Assembly: GCA_018969295.1 (NCBI GenBank)
Contig: JAGWYN010000014.1
Span: 1 to 64,000, forward strand
Source: Chloroflexota bacterium
Lineage (GTDB): Bacteria; Chloroflexota; Anaerolineae; Caldilineales; Caldilineaceae
Direction of reading: 5' to 3'
Length of the DNA: 64,000 nt
Shown: positions 10,525 to 23,355 of the stretch, in pieces
Numbering within the stretch: the first letter of the stretch is position 1
Layout of the letters: every line of letters starts with the position of its first letter
Translations under genes and position numbers: made by a program
Notes under the pieces: generated by a model
Seen by the model: the letters and a program-made list of their open reading frames with translations, nothing else
What the model was told of the DNA's origin: nothing
Databases searched by the model: none

Positions 10525-11682
10525 ATGAACAGACTGCGCAGCTATTTTCAACTCGACCCTGCTGTCATCTTTCTCAACCACGGATCGTTTGGCGCCACAC
10601 CCGAACCGGTCTTTGCCGCCTGCCTGGAGTGGCAGCGGCGCATGGAACGCCAGCCCGTCCACTTTTTTATGCACCAGCTGCGCCCAGCCCTGCACACTGC
10701 CCGCGAAAGCCTGGCCCGCTATCTCGGCGCACGCGCTGAAGATCTGGTCTTTGTACACAATGCAACCTTCGGCGTCAACGTCGCCGCCCACGCACTCGCC
10801 CTGCAGCCCGGAGACGAAGTGCTCACCACCACACACGAATACGGCGCCTGCAACAATGCCTGGGGAATTGCCTGCAGCCGCCAAGGCGCACGCTACGTGC
10901 GCCAGCCGATCCCCCTGCCCGTCACAGACGAAGAGCAGCTCATCGAAGAGCTCTGGGCAGGGGTGACCCGCCACACCCGCGTAATCTTTCTCAGCCACAT
11001 CACCTCGCCGACCGCGCTCATCCTGCCGGTCCAGGCGATCTGCCAGCGGGCACGCGAAGCTGGCATCCTGACCGTAATCGACGGCGCCCATGCCCCCGGC
11101 CAGATTGAACTCGACCTCCACACGCTGGGCGCCGATCTGTACACCGGCAACCTGCACAAGTGGCTCTGCGCCCCCAAAGGGGCCGGTTTTCTGTGGGCCC
11201 GCCCCGAAATGCAGCCATACATCCAGCCGCTCGTCGTCGGCTGGGGCTACGGACCAGAACAGTCGCTGTTCGAAGAGAACGCTTTTGTCAGCGCCCATCA
11301 ATGGCTGGGCACCGACGACGTCTCCGCCTATTTGAGTGTGCCGGCCGCGATCGAATTTCAGGCCGCACAGGACTGGCCGACCGTGCGTGCACAGTGCCAT
11401 GCACTGCTGGCAGAGACACTGGCAGCGCTGGCAGAGATCACAGGGCAGGCCTCCCCCTATCCCACCACAGGAGCCCCCCTGTATCGACAGATGGGCATTG
11501 CCCCCGTCCCCCCCCAGCCCGACATCGCCCACTTCAAACAACGGCTCTACGACGAATACCGGATCGAAGTGCCCTGCCTGACCTGGCAAGGACAGCAGCT
11601 GATTCGCATTTCGGTGCAGGGCTACAACTGCGAAGAAGACCTGGCAGCACTCACCCAGGCCGTGCAAACCCTGCTCAGATGA
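10525..11682 (+). CDS. Class-V aminotransferase, isopenicillin-N epimerase-like
   Basis: This is a fold-type I PLP enzyme of 385 residues. The N-terminal LNHGSFGATPEPV is diagnostic for the isopenicillin-N epimerase/cysteine-desulfurase-like branch. The PLP-phosphate region is NATFGVN, the ring aspartate is in VIDGAHA (Asp186), and the Schiff-base lysine is Lys212 in TGNLHKWLCAPKG. Proteins of this branch include racemases, cysteine lyases and desulfurases, so the reaction is undetermined. It follows the TIM-barrel isomerase gene after 9 nt. Confidence 0.82.
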   Translation: MNRLRSYFQLDPAVIFLNHGSFGATPEPVFAACLEWQRRMERQPVHFFMHQLRPALHTARESLARYLGARAEDLVFVHNATFGVNVAAHALALQPGDEVLTTTHEYGACNNAWGIACSRQGARYVRQPIPLPVTDEEQLIEELWAGVTRHTRVIFLSHITSPTALILPVQAICQRAREAGILTVIDGAHAPGQIELDLHTLGADLYTGNLHKWLCAPKGAGFLWARPEMQPYIQPLVVGWGYGPEQSLFEENAFVSAHQWLGTDDVSAYLSVPAAIEFQAAQDWPTVRAQCHALLAETLAALAEITGQASPYPTTGAPLYRQMGIAPVPPQPDIAHFKQRLYDEYRIEVPCLTWQGQQLIRISVQGYNCEEDLAALTQAVQTLLR

Positions 11683-11738
11683 GCTCGACCGCTTCCTACC
11701 TGTAGACACCAATTATTATATTACATCGAGGTCGTATC

Positions 11739-14303
11739 ATGACCCGCAGCGGCAGACGGCGGCTCGTCATTGTGGTAGGAGCCATTGGGATGGCGGCCAG
11801 TGGAATGGCAGGGCTGACCGCCCTGCCGGTGACGGTGCGCGTCGCATTTGTGCTGGTGGCCGCCAGCGCTCCCGGCGTGTTGGTGGCAGAGTGGCTGCTC
11901 GGCGTCCGCTACGGCCGGAGCGACGCAGATCGGCTCGAAAAATTTCTCTATGGGCTTGGTATCGGGCTCGCGCTGTTGATGACGACCGCGCTGGTTGTCA
12001 GCTTCTTGCCGGGAGGGGTGGCAGGCTGGCAGATCCTTGCACCGATCCATGGGATGCTCGCCGTGGCAGCCACTGCGCTCTGGCGGCAACGCACCTCCTG
12101 TGCAGAAGAGGGCAGTTCTCCTGCGGGCACCTGGCCCAGCCGCCGCGCCTTCTGGCTTGGCCTCCTGCTCGTGCTCGCCGTGGGCATGGCCCTGCGCGTG
12201 CCAGACCTCGGCTACAGCGAATTTCAGGGCGACGAGGCGCGCGTTCTCTTGCGCGCCAGCGAAGTCATCGAAGGCTATGAAAACGCACTCTTCGCCCACC
12301 AGAAGATGCCAGGAGAAATCCTGCTGATGACGGCAACCTACGCCGTCACACGTCAGATGGATGAGGCAGCTGCACGGCTGCCCTTCACTGCGGCAGGGCT
12401 GGCCGCATTGGCCGCCATCTTTTTGCTCGGTTCACGGCTCTTTGGCCCCAGCACCGCTGTCAGCGCAGGGATGCTGGCTGCACTGACCGGCTACTTCGTC
12501 GCATTTGCACGGATCGTCCAATACCAGAGCCTGGTCTTTCTCGCCGTCGTGCTGACAATTCTCGTGTTGTGGCGCATGCTGGAACAGCGCGTTGCCCTGT
12601 GGCGGTACCTGGCTGTCGCCGCATTGCTGATGGCCGCAGGTGTGCTTGGCCACTATGAAGCTGCCGGCATCGGCGCAGCAGTGCTCTATATTCTATGGCG
12701 GCTGTGGCGTTCAGGCACCGAGCCTGCCCCCCTGCTGCGCACTCTTCCCATCCCTCTGCTGCTCTTCCTCGGCCCAGTGCTGCTCTTTGTGGTACCGTTC
12801 GCGCGCGACCCGACTTTTGCAACGGCCTATGCCTACGCAGTCGGCTATCGTGTCGATGCAGGCGGCTTCCCCTACAACAACCTGGCCGACTTCTTTGCAC
12901 GGGCATCGCTGTACGGCACGGCCTACTCTCTCTTTCTGCTCATAACACTGACCGCAGCAGCACTGGCCACAATCTATGCCCGCAATCTGCCCCGACCGTG
13001 GGCATGGTTCGCCGCTGCTGCAGCCGGTGCAGGCCTGATCGCTCTGTCGCTCAGGCCCGGCTGGCCCACCATTAGCAACACCGACCCTACGTGGAGCTTC
13101 TTCGTGCTGCTTCTGCTCGCACCGTGGCTGCTGCCCAGGGTTGCACCAGCCGAACGGCTGCTCTGGTGGTGGTTCGGCACACTGTTTGTCTTCTCGATCT
13201 TCGTGGTGCAACGCCCCAATTCCCACGTCTATACCTTCTTCATCCCATGGGTGCTGCTGGGAGGAATGATGGCAGCACGCGCTGTCGCTGCTGCCCGCCA
13301 ACGCATCGGTGCAGCACAAGGATGGGCCGGCGCTGCACTCGCCGCCGCCGCCCTGATCGGCCTCTTTGGCTTCTACCTCTACCGTCTCTTTGTCTACAGT
13401 GAAGTCGAGATTCTACGCACGTGGCCGGAAAATCGCCCTGCCGGCTACTGGATGCCCTTCGATAGCCCGCCCGAGGTGGCAATTTTTGGTTTCCCCCACA
13501 GCAGTGGCTGGAAAGTTATCGGTTTAGGCTATGCGAACAACAGGTGGGCCGGCAATTTTCTGACAAACGAAAAGCCTGAAGTGGTGGACTGGTACACGCG
13601 CGGCGCCGGTATCTGCCCGCGCGGCAACCAATACTATGTCGTTGCCAGCCGCACAGAACCGCAGGCCGATGCCGCCGCACAGGCGCTGCTGGACAATGTG
13701 GCCAACGAGTTCAGCCCGCGCCAAATCGTCACGGTCAAAGGCCAGCCCAAACTCCATCTCTTCGACCAGCCCGGGCAGTATGCCGTGGAAACAGTCGAGC
13801 TGGAGACAATGGAAGCTCGCTTCAACGCCCAATTGACCGACCCACACTTCGTCGACCGGCGCGGCCGCGTCGTCAATCCCCTTGTCCCACATCGGCTCAA
13901 CTACCGCCTTGGCAACGAAATCGAGCTGCTCGGCTATGCGCTCGACCGGGCGCAAGTAGCCCCCGGCAAGGCCGTGCACCTGACGCTCTACTGGCGAGCC
14001 CTGCGCCCGATGAACGCGACCTACACCGTCTTCAACCAGATCATCGACCTCACTACCACCGCCAAGGCCGGGCAGGTAGATGGCATGCCCGTCTGCGACC
14101 GCAACCCCACAGAACGATGGTTTGCCGGCGATACCATCGCTGACCCCTACACGATTGCTGTTGCGCCGGATGCTGCGCCCGGCACCTACACGCTGATCAG
14201 CGGCATGTACGACTCTGCTACGGGCGAAAGGCTGCAGATACGCTCCTCAGAGGGCACACTCCTTGGCACAGAGGCCGTGCTCGCCTCTGTCGAGGTGCGT
14301 TGA
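11739..14303 (+). CDS. Polytopic membrane glycosyltransferase, GT-C/ArnT-like
   Basis: The 854-residue protein has about a dozen hydrophobic helices in its first ~570 residues and a hydrophilic C-terminal ~280-residue domain. After the first helices it carries YSEFQGDEARV (Asp165-Glu166), the acidic loop-1 signature of GT-C enzymes that use polyprenyl-phosphate sugars (dolichyl-phosphate-mannose mannosyltransferase/ArnT family). A HQKMPGE loop follows. The C-terminal region resembles extracytoplasmic beta-rich domains seen in Chloroflexota homologues (family impression only). It probably glycosylates a lipid, polymer or protein on the outer face of the membrane. The gene stands alone, 56 nt after the aminotransferase. 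Confidence 0.75.
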   Translation: MTRSGRRRLVIVVGAIGMAASGMAGLTALPVTVRVAFVLVAASAPGVLVAEWLLGVRYGRSDADRLEKFLYGLGIGLALLMTTALVVSFLPGGVAGWQILAPIHGMLAVAATALWRQRTSCAEEGSSPAGTWPSRRAFWLGLLLVLAVGMALRVPDLGYSEFQGDEARVLLRASEVIEGYENALFAHQKMPGEILLMTATYAVTRQMDEAAARLPFTAAGLAALAAIFLLGSRLFGPSTAVSAGMLAALTGYFVAFARIVQYQSLVFLAVVLTILVLWRMLEQRVALWRYLAVAALLMAAGVLGHYEAAGIGAAVLYILWRLWRSGTEPAPLLRTLPIPLLLFLGPVLLFVVPFARDPTFATAYAYAVGYRVDAGGFPYNNLADFFARASLYGTAYSLFLLITLTAAALATIYARNLPRPWAWFAAAAAGAGLIALSLRPGWPTISNTDPTWSFFVLLLLAPWLLPRVAPAERLLWWWFGTLFVFSIFVVQRPNSHVYTFFIPWVLLGGMMAARAVAAARQRIGAAQGWAGAALAAAALIGLFGFYLYRLFVYSEVEILRTWPENRPAGYWMPFDSPPEVAIFGFPHSSGWKVIGLGYANNRWAGNFLTNEKPEVVDWYTRGAGICPRGNQYYVVASRTEPQADAAAQALLDNVANEFSPRQIVTVKGQPKLHLFDQPGQYAVETVELETMEARFNAQLTDPHFVDRRGRVVNPLVPHRLNYRLGNEIELLGYALDRAQVAPGKAVHLTLYWRALRPMNATYTVFNQIIDLTTTAKAGQVDGMPVCDRNPTERWFAGDTIADPYTIAVAPDAAPGTYTLISGMYDSATGERLQIRSSEGTLLGTEAVLASVEVR

Positions 14304-14384
14304 AATGCTCATTTGGAATTGCCGCGTTCTGGCACTCTTGTGGACTTTGACGTATCATGTACCTAACTGACACGCAACGACGCG

Positions 14385-14420
14385 GAGACACAGCCCTGCC
14401 CTGATGGGCATCTGTGTCTC
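14385..14420 (+). promoter_or_regulatory. Hairpin in the leuB leader
   Basis: GAGACACAG (14385-14393) pairs perfectly with CTGTGTCTC (14412-14420), and inside it GCCC/GGGC closes a TGAT loop. It lies 54 nt before the leuB start. No T-run follows, so it is either an RNA structure affecting leuB or the end of the preceding transcript. No T-box or leucine-rich leader peptide is visible. Confidence 0.5.
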
Positions 14421-14474
14421 TGCCGTTTGTCTCTGCTACGCAAAGCGATGCTCGCCGACAGAAGGGATGTTCCG

Positions 14475-15553
14475 ATGCAAGCAAAAATTGTTGTGCTCGC
14501 CGGTGACGGGATCGGCCCAGAAGTCACCGACGAAGCCCAAAAAATTCTGGACAAGGTCGGCCAACGCTTTGGCCATACTTTCGCCTACGACCCGCAGCTG
14601 ATGGGAGGGTGCGCCATCGACCGCTGCGGAAGCAGCCTGCCCGAAGCCACGGTGGAAGCCTGCCTGCAGGCAGATGCCGTGCTGCTCGGCGCCGTCGGCG
14701 GCCCCCAATGGGACAACCCCAACGCCCCTGACCGCCCCGAACGCGGGCTGCTGGGCATCCGCAAAGCCCTCAACCTCTTCGCCAACCTGCGACCGGTCAA
14801 ACTGCAGCCAGAATTGATCCACGCCAGCGCCATCAAAGAGTCTGTGCTGGCCGGCACCGACCTGCTGGTGATCCGCGAGCTGACCGGCGGCGCCTATTTC
14901 GGACCCCGCCAGGAGGCCGGCACCGAAGGCTACCAAGCCTTCGATACCATGCTCTACACCCGACCTGAGATCGAACGGGTCGTGCGCCTGGCCGCCGAAG
15001 CGGCACGCGGCCGACGCAAAAAACTGGCCAGCGTCGACAAAGCCAATGTCCTGGCCTCCAGCCGCCTCTGGCGCCGCGTCACCGTCGAAGTCATGCAGGA
15101 GTACCCCGACGTCGAACTCGAACATGTCCTGGTCGACGCCATGGCCATGCATCTGATCCGCCGCCCCGCCAGCTTCGATGTCATCGTGGCCGAAAATCTC
15201 TTCGGCGATATTCTGACCGACGAAGCCTCGATGCTGGCCGGCTCGATGGGCATGCTCCCTTCCGCCAGCCTCGGCGACAAACGCAACCGTCACCAGCTGC
15301 CCCTCGGCCTCTACGAACCGATCCACGGCAGCGCCCCCGACCTCGCCGGCAAGGGCGTCGCCAACCCGCTGGCCACCATCCTCAGCGTCGCCATGCTGCT
15401 GCGCCACAGCCTGGGACTTGAACCAGAGGCACAGGCCGTCGAAGCCGCCGTCGACGCCGTGCTGGCAGCAGGCATCCGCACCGGCGACATCGCCGACCCG
15501 AAGAGCGAGGTGGTCGGCACCACCACGATGGGAGACCTGGTCGCAGCCCACCT

Positions 15554-15557
<4 letters not shown>
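14475..15557 (+). CDS. leuB: 3-isopropylmalate dehydrogenase
   Basis: LeuB oxidatively decarboxylates 3-isopropylmalate in leucine synthesis. In the citramalate route to isoleucine it also acts on 3-methylmalate. The 360-residue protein has GDGIGPEV at the N-terminus, the NAD/substrate loop LRPVKLQPE, RELTGGAYFG, the catalytic lysine/aspartate region ENLFGDILTDEASML and the C-terminal YEPIHGSAPDLAGKG. The ATG at 14475 (MQAKIVVLAG) is preceded by AGAAGGGA; an upstream in-frame start adds a non-homologous extension. The stop overlaps the ppc ATG. cimA lies further downstream on the same strand. Confidence 0.96.
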
Positions 15558-18310
<2,753 letters not shown>

Positions 18311-18318
18311 GGTGCCAA

Positions 18319-19083
18319 GTGTCTAAATTGCTTTCTTGCGTCGATGGGTTGCTGATCGACATCGACGGCGTGCTCATGCTCGGCGACGAGGTCATCCCAG
18401 GTGCCACCGAGACGATCCGCGCCCTGCGCGATCGACAGATCCCCTTTCGCTTTATGACCAACACGACAGTCTACTGCCGACAGACCTTGCTGGAACACCT
18501 CAACGCCCGCGGGTTCGATGTGACACTCGACGAGCTCTACACCGCCACCTACTCCGCAGCCCGCTATCTACGCCAGCAGCAGGCCAAAAGCTATCTCCCT
18601 CTCCTGCTGCCCGACGCCCAGCTCGAATTTGCCGGCATCGACGTCGACGAAGAAACCCCCGAGTATGTGGTGGTCGGCGACCTGGGCGCCAGCTTTACAT
18701 TTGCCCGGCTCAACCGGGCCTTCCGCGCCCTGCTCAACGGCGCCCGGCTGGTCGCCCTGCACAAAAAACGACACTGGCGTACCCCGCAAGGGCTCTTTCT
18801 CGACGCCGGCCCCTTTGTGGTGGCCCTGGAATACGCCACCGAGTCCAACGCAGTGGTCGTCGGCAAGCCAAGCGAAGCCTACTTCCAAAGCGCCCTCGAC
18901 GACCTGGGACTGCCACCCGCACGGCTCGCCCTGATCGGCGACGACATCGAAATCGATGTGCTCGGCGCCAAACGCATGGGCATCCAGGGCTGGCTGGTCA
19001 AAACCGGACGCTTTCGCAAGGAAGATCTGGCGCGCGGGATCTGGCCAGACCAGATCCTGAACAGCATTGTGGATCTGATCTGA
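18319..19083 (+). CDS. HAD-superfamily IIA hydrolase
   Basis: This is a 254-residue phosphatase-like protein of the HDHD2/LHPP/NagD branch. Motif I is DIDGVLMLG, followed by MTNTTVY (motif II) and the C-terminal GKPSEAYF and GDDIEIDVLGA (motif IV, GDD). The substrate is unknown; family members dephosphorylate small sugars, nucleotides or phosphohistidine. A GTG start at 18319, 8 nt after the ppc stop and with AGGTG in front, places the HAD motif correctly near residue 13. Longer in-frame versions run antiparallel to real coding in ppc. It is the third gene in leuB-ppc-HAD-cimA. Confidence 0.85.
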   Translation: MSKLLSCVDGLLIDIDGVLMLGDEVIPGATETIRALRDRQIPFRFMTNTTVYCRQTLLEHLNARGFDVTLDELYTATYSAARYLRQQQAKSYLPLLLPDAQLEFAGIDVDEETPEYVVVGDLGASFTFARLNRAFRALLNGARLVALHKKRHWRTPQGLFLDAGPFVVALEYATESNAVVVGKPSEAYFQSALDDLGLPPARLALIGDDIEIDVLGAKRMGIQGWLVKTGRFRKEDLARGIWPDQILNSIVDLI

Positions 19084-19119
19084 AAAAGAAGTGTGCGCCA
19101 ACCACCCTGTGCCTTCAGA

Positions 19120-19144
19120 CAGGGAGATCTTGCCGGAGGATTCG

Positions 19145-19147
<3 letters not shown>
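19120..19147 (+). repeat. Dispersed 28-nt leader repeat, copy 1, before cimA
   Basis: A segment from CAGGGAGATCT through GCCGGAGGATTCG to the ATG of cimA is repeated with one mismatch (19131) in front of hypE (57812-57839). It contains the ribosome-binding site GGAGGA. Just upstream, CCCTGT/ACAGGG (19105-19124) can form a hairpin with an 8-nt loop. Possible origins are a captured mobile-element end or a conserved expression leader. Confidence 0.85.
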
Positions 19148-20795
<1,648 letters not shown>

Positions 20796-20809
<14 letters not shown>

Positions 20810-20870
20810 ACCGGCACTGACTGAACCGGCACTGACTGAACCGGCACTGACTGAACCGGCACTGACTGAA
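20796..20870 (+). repeat. 15-bp tandem repeat, 5 copies, carrying the cimA stop codon
   Basis: Five perfect copies of CCGGCACTGACTGAA follow each other. The cimA stop TGA (20807-20809) lies in the first copy, so each further copy repeats Gly-Thr-Asp-stop. The array fills most of the 72-nt gap to the convergent histidine-kinase gene. The repeats could only matter at the DNA or RNA level. Confidence 0.95.
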
Positions 20871-20881
20871 CCGGCACCGGC

Positions 20882-22375
20882 TCATGCCGGCAGCCGAATC
20901 CAAAAGGTGCTCCCCGAGCCCACATGGCTGTCCACCCCGACCGCACCCCCGTGTGCCTCCACGATCTCCTTGACGATGGCCAGCCCCAATCCAGAGCGAC
21001 CTCGGGTACGGGCACGGTCAACCCGGTAAAAACGCTCCCAGATCCGCTCACATTCCTGGGGAGAGATCCCTTCGCCGCTGTCGACAACCGTAAACTCGAC
21101 CTGGCACGCCGCAGACAGCCTCTGCAACGCCAACGTCACGCTGCCGTCCGCCGGCGTATGTTTGAGCGCATTGTCGAGCAGGTTGGTCAACACACGCCGC
21201 AGCTTGGCCGCATCCCCCCGAATGTGCAGAAGATCGGCCGCCGGAATCCAACGCAGTTCCACCTGAGCCGCCGCAAACAGCGGACGAAAGCTCTCCAAAA
21301 CCTCTGCCCCCAGCTGCACAAGGTCCACTTGCTGCAGCTGCAGCCCATTGTTTTCCATTCTCGCCAGATCCAACAACTCTTCGACCAGTTCGGTCAGCCG
21401 CTGGGCTTCCTGGCTGATCACCAGGGCAGCCCGCTGCCGGGCCGCCACACTCTCTGCCACGCCGTCCAACAATGCCTGGCTGTAGCCGTGGATGCTGGTG
21501 AGCGGCGTCTTGAGGTCGTGGCTGACATTGGCCACAAAATCGCGCTGCGCCTGCTGGCTCTGCTGAACCCGGTCAGCCATTTGGTTGAAACGGGTGGCCA
21601 GCGCATGGAGCTCGACCAGCGAGACGTGTCTGGTGTCGACCCGGTAGGCCAGATTGCCGCTGGCCAGCGCCTGCGTCCCGGCAATCAGCGGATTCAAGCT
21701 GCGTGTGACGGCACCGGCAGTCCAGCGGCTGAGCAAGAAAACCACCAACCCCAATGCCGCCAGCCCACTCGCAAGCAGCCCTCCCGGCAGGTCCAGCACC
21801 GACTCCACCATCGCCTGCAGCACAGCCGGCTGCATCTTGAGCACCACCAGCTCGATCCCCCTGCTGTTGGCAGCCAACAACAGGGTCGAAACATAGTGCC
21901 AATCCTGTCCCTCCAACAAGGCAGCGCCGCGCACCACCTCGGCCATCATGCCCATCCGGCCGCCCCCCCGCATCCGGTGGGGCAGCCGCTCATAGGGCGA
22001 ACTGCTGACTGGTTCCCAACGCAGCCCAACCGCCTGCTCGACACTGTCAAACAAAATCCTGCCGTCGGGCTGTGCCACCAGCAAAATACGGACATTCTGC
22101 GCGCTGGCCTGGCTGTACAAAAAGTCAAAAAAGCGGCGCGCACTCTCGGGGTCGGTGGCCACAGCCAGGCTGGCAAAGTTGCTGCGCGCCAGCGTGACCG
22201 TCGGCAGCAGCCATTCGGCCATCCGCTGCAGCATGGACTCGGTGCGCAACGGCGCCTGCAACGCCAGCAGAAGCAGAATGGCCACCCCCAGCACAGCTAC
22301 CGCCACCACCATGTGGGTGAAGAGCAGTCGATTTTGCAGCGTGCCGAACAGACGACGCAGAACACGCTTCATCAT
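20882..22375 (-). CDS. Membrane sensor histidine kinase
   Basis: This two-component sensor has 497 residues. A membrane helix lies at about 18-41, an extracytoplasmic sensor region at about 45-195, a second helix at about 197-217 and a HAMP linker after it. The dimerisation domain carries the phospho-acceptor in VSHDLKTPLTSIHGY (His286). The catalytic ATPase domain shows the N-box DNALKHTPADG and GRSGLGLAIVKEIVEAHGG. The sensor region has a Gly/Met-rich stretch (RMRGGGRMGMM); the signal is unknown. The start (tandem ATG at 22375 and 22372) lies 3 nt after the response-regulator stop, so the two are translationally coupled. Confidence 0.92.
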   Translation of the reverse strand: MMKRVLRRLFGTLQNRLLFTHMVVAVAVLGVAILLLLALQAPLRTESMLQRMAEWLLPTVTLARSNFASLAVATDPESARRFFDFLYSQASAQNVRILLVAQPDGRILFDSVEQAVGLRWEPVSSSPYERLPHRMRGGGRMGMMAEVVRGAALLEGQDWHYVSTLLLAANSRGIELVVLKMQPAVLQAMVESVLDLPGGLLASGLAALGLVVFLLSRWTAGAVTRSLNPLIAGTQALASGNLAYRVDTRHVSLVELHALATRFNQMADRVQQSQQAQRDFVANVSHDLKTPLTSIHGYSQALLDGVAESVAARQRAALVISQEAQRLTELVEELLDLARMENNGLQLQQVDLVQLGAEVLESFRPLFAAAQVELRWIPAADLLHIRGDAAKLRRVLTNLLDNALKHTPADGSVTLALQRLSAACQVEFTVVDSGEGISPQECERIWERFYRVDRARTRGRSGLGLAIVKEIVEAHGGAVGVDSHVGSGSTFWIRLPA

Positions 22376-22378
22376 CGG

Positions 22379-23080
22379 TTACACTGGCCTGTCGGGCTGT
22401 GGCCCCACCAGCCGGTAGCCGATTCCCCAGACCGTCTCTAAATTGACGGTGCTGGCGCGCAACTCCCTGCGCAAAGCCGCGATGTGCACATCGACCGTGC
22501 GTGTCTCCCCGGCAAAGTCGTAGCCCCAGACCTGACTCAACAGCTGCTCGCGGCTGAAGACAATGCTCTGATGTTCTAGCAGATGCTGAAGCAGGTCGAA
22601 TTCTTTGGTGCGCAGGCTGACGGACTCCTGGTCGATCCAGACCATCCGCCGTGCAGCGTCCAGGGTCAGGTTGCCCAGCTGCAAAGGTGGACTGTTTTCG
22701 CCAGGGTCAGTCACAGGCTGGGTGCGACGCAGCACAGCACGCACCCTCGCCACCAACTCACGCGGGTTGTACGGTTTGGTCACATAATCGTCGGCACCCA
22801 GCTCAAGGCCCAGAATCCGGTCGATGTCTTCGGTACGAGCCGTAAGCATGATGATCGGAGTCCGCGAGTGCCGACGCACTTCACGGCAGACAGTCCAGCC
22901 GTCGCTGCCTGGCAACATCAGGTCCAACACAATCAGGTCAGGGCTCTCCGCCGCAAAACGGTCCAGCGCCGCCGTACCCGTGCGGGCGGTCACAACCTGA
23001 TACCCAGCACTCTCCAGATACATCCGGTTCAACTCGACAATGTTGGGCTCGTCGTCTACAACAAGAATCTTCGATTGCAT
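22379..23080 (-). CDS. OmpR/PhoB-family response regulator
   Basis: The 233-residue protein has a receiver domain with acidic pocket VVDDEPN, phospho-acceptor Asp53 in VLDLMLPGSDG and the switch residues MLTAR and KPYNPREL. A winged-helix DNA-binding domain ends in RTVDVHIAALRREL and VWGIGYRLVG. It is the first gene of the pair with the sensor kinase. Targets are not evident; the divergent neighbour is rnj. Confidence 0.94.
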   Translation of the reverse strand: MQSKILVVDDEPNIVELNRMYLESAGYQVVTARTGTAALDRFAAESPDLIVLDLMLPGSDGWTVCREVRRHSRTPIIMLTARTEDIDRILGLELGADDYVTKPYNPRELVARVRAVLRRTQPVTDPGENSPPLQLGNLTLDAARRMVWIDQESVSLRTKEFDLLQHLLEHQSIVFSREQLLSQVWGYDFAGETRTVDVHIAALRRELRASTVNLETVWGIGYRLVGPQPDRPV

Positions 23081-23113
23081 ACAACCTCATTGAAACGCCA
23101 ATCCCCCACCCAG

Positions 23114-23141
23114 ATGTTAGCTGGAGTTGTCCGATCTGCAA
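23114..23141 (-). promoter_or_regulatory. Possible promoter of the two-component operon
   Basis: Minus-strand TTGCAG (23136-23141), a 16-nt spacer and TAACAT (23114-23119) lie about 34 nt upstream of the response-regulator ATG. The match to consensus is moderate. Confidence 0.4.
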
Positions 23142-23231
23142 AAAATCTGCCAACTGCTGCGCAGAATTGCCCACAGAAGCCGATTTTTGTTATGTATTGC
23201 CAAATTTTAATTCTGGAATGGGCACCAAAGG

Positions 23232-23240
23232 TGGTATACT
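23232..23240 (+). promoter_or_regulatory. Extended -10 promoter upstream of rnj
   Basis: TGGTATACT fits an extended -10 (TGnTATAAT-like). No clear -35 lies 17 nt upstream. The predicted start near 23247 gives a leader of about 110 nt before rnj. Confidence 0.55.
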
Positions 23241-23355
23241 GGATCCATTCTAACGCGACGCACACAGGCAGCGCCGGGTCGCCCGCCTGTTTCGTATGAT
23301 AGAACTTTTGAATCGTAAAGGACCACAAGAGGTCAATTGAGGAGTTTTGGAGACT

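Noticed and set aside
14304..14474. T-box riboswitch before leuB
   Set aside because: The leader is short and I see no T-box sequence or specifier loop.
14436..15551. 371-codon minus-strand ORF opposite leuB
   Set aside because: Shadow of leuB; Gly/Ala/Val-rich and without motifs.
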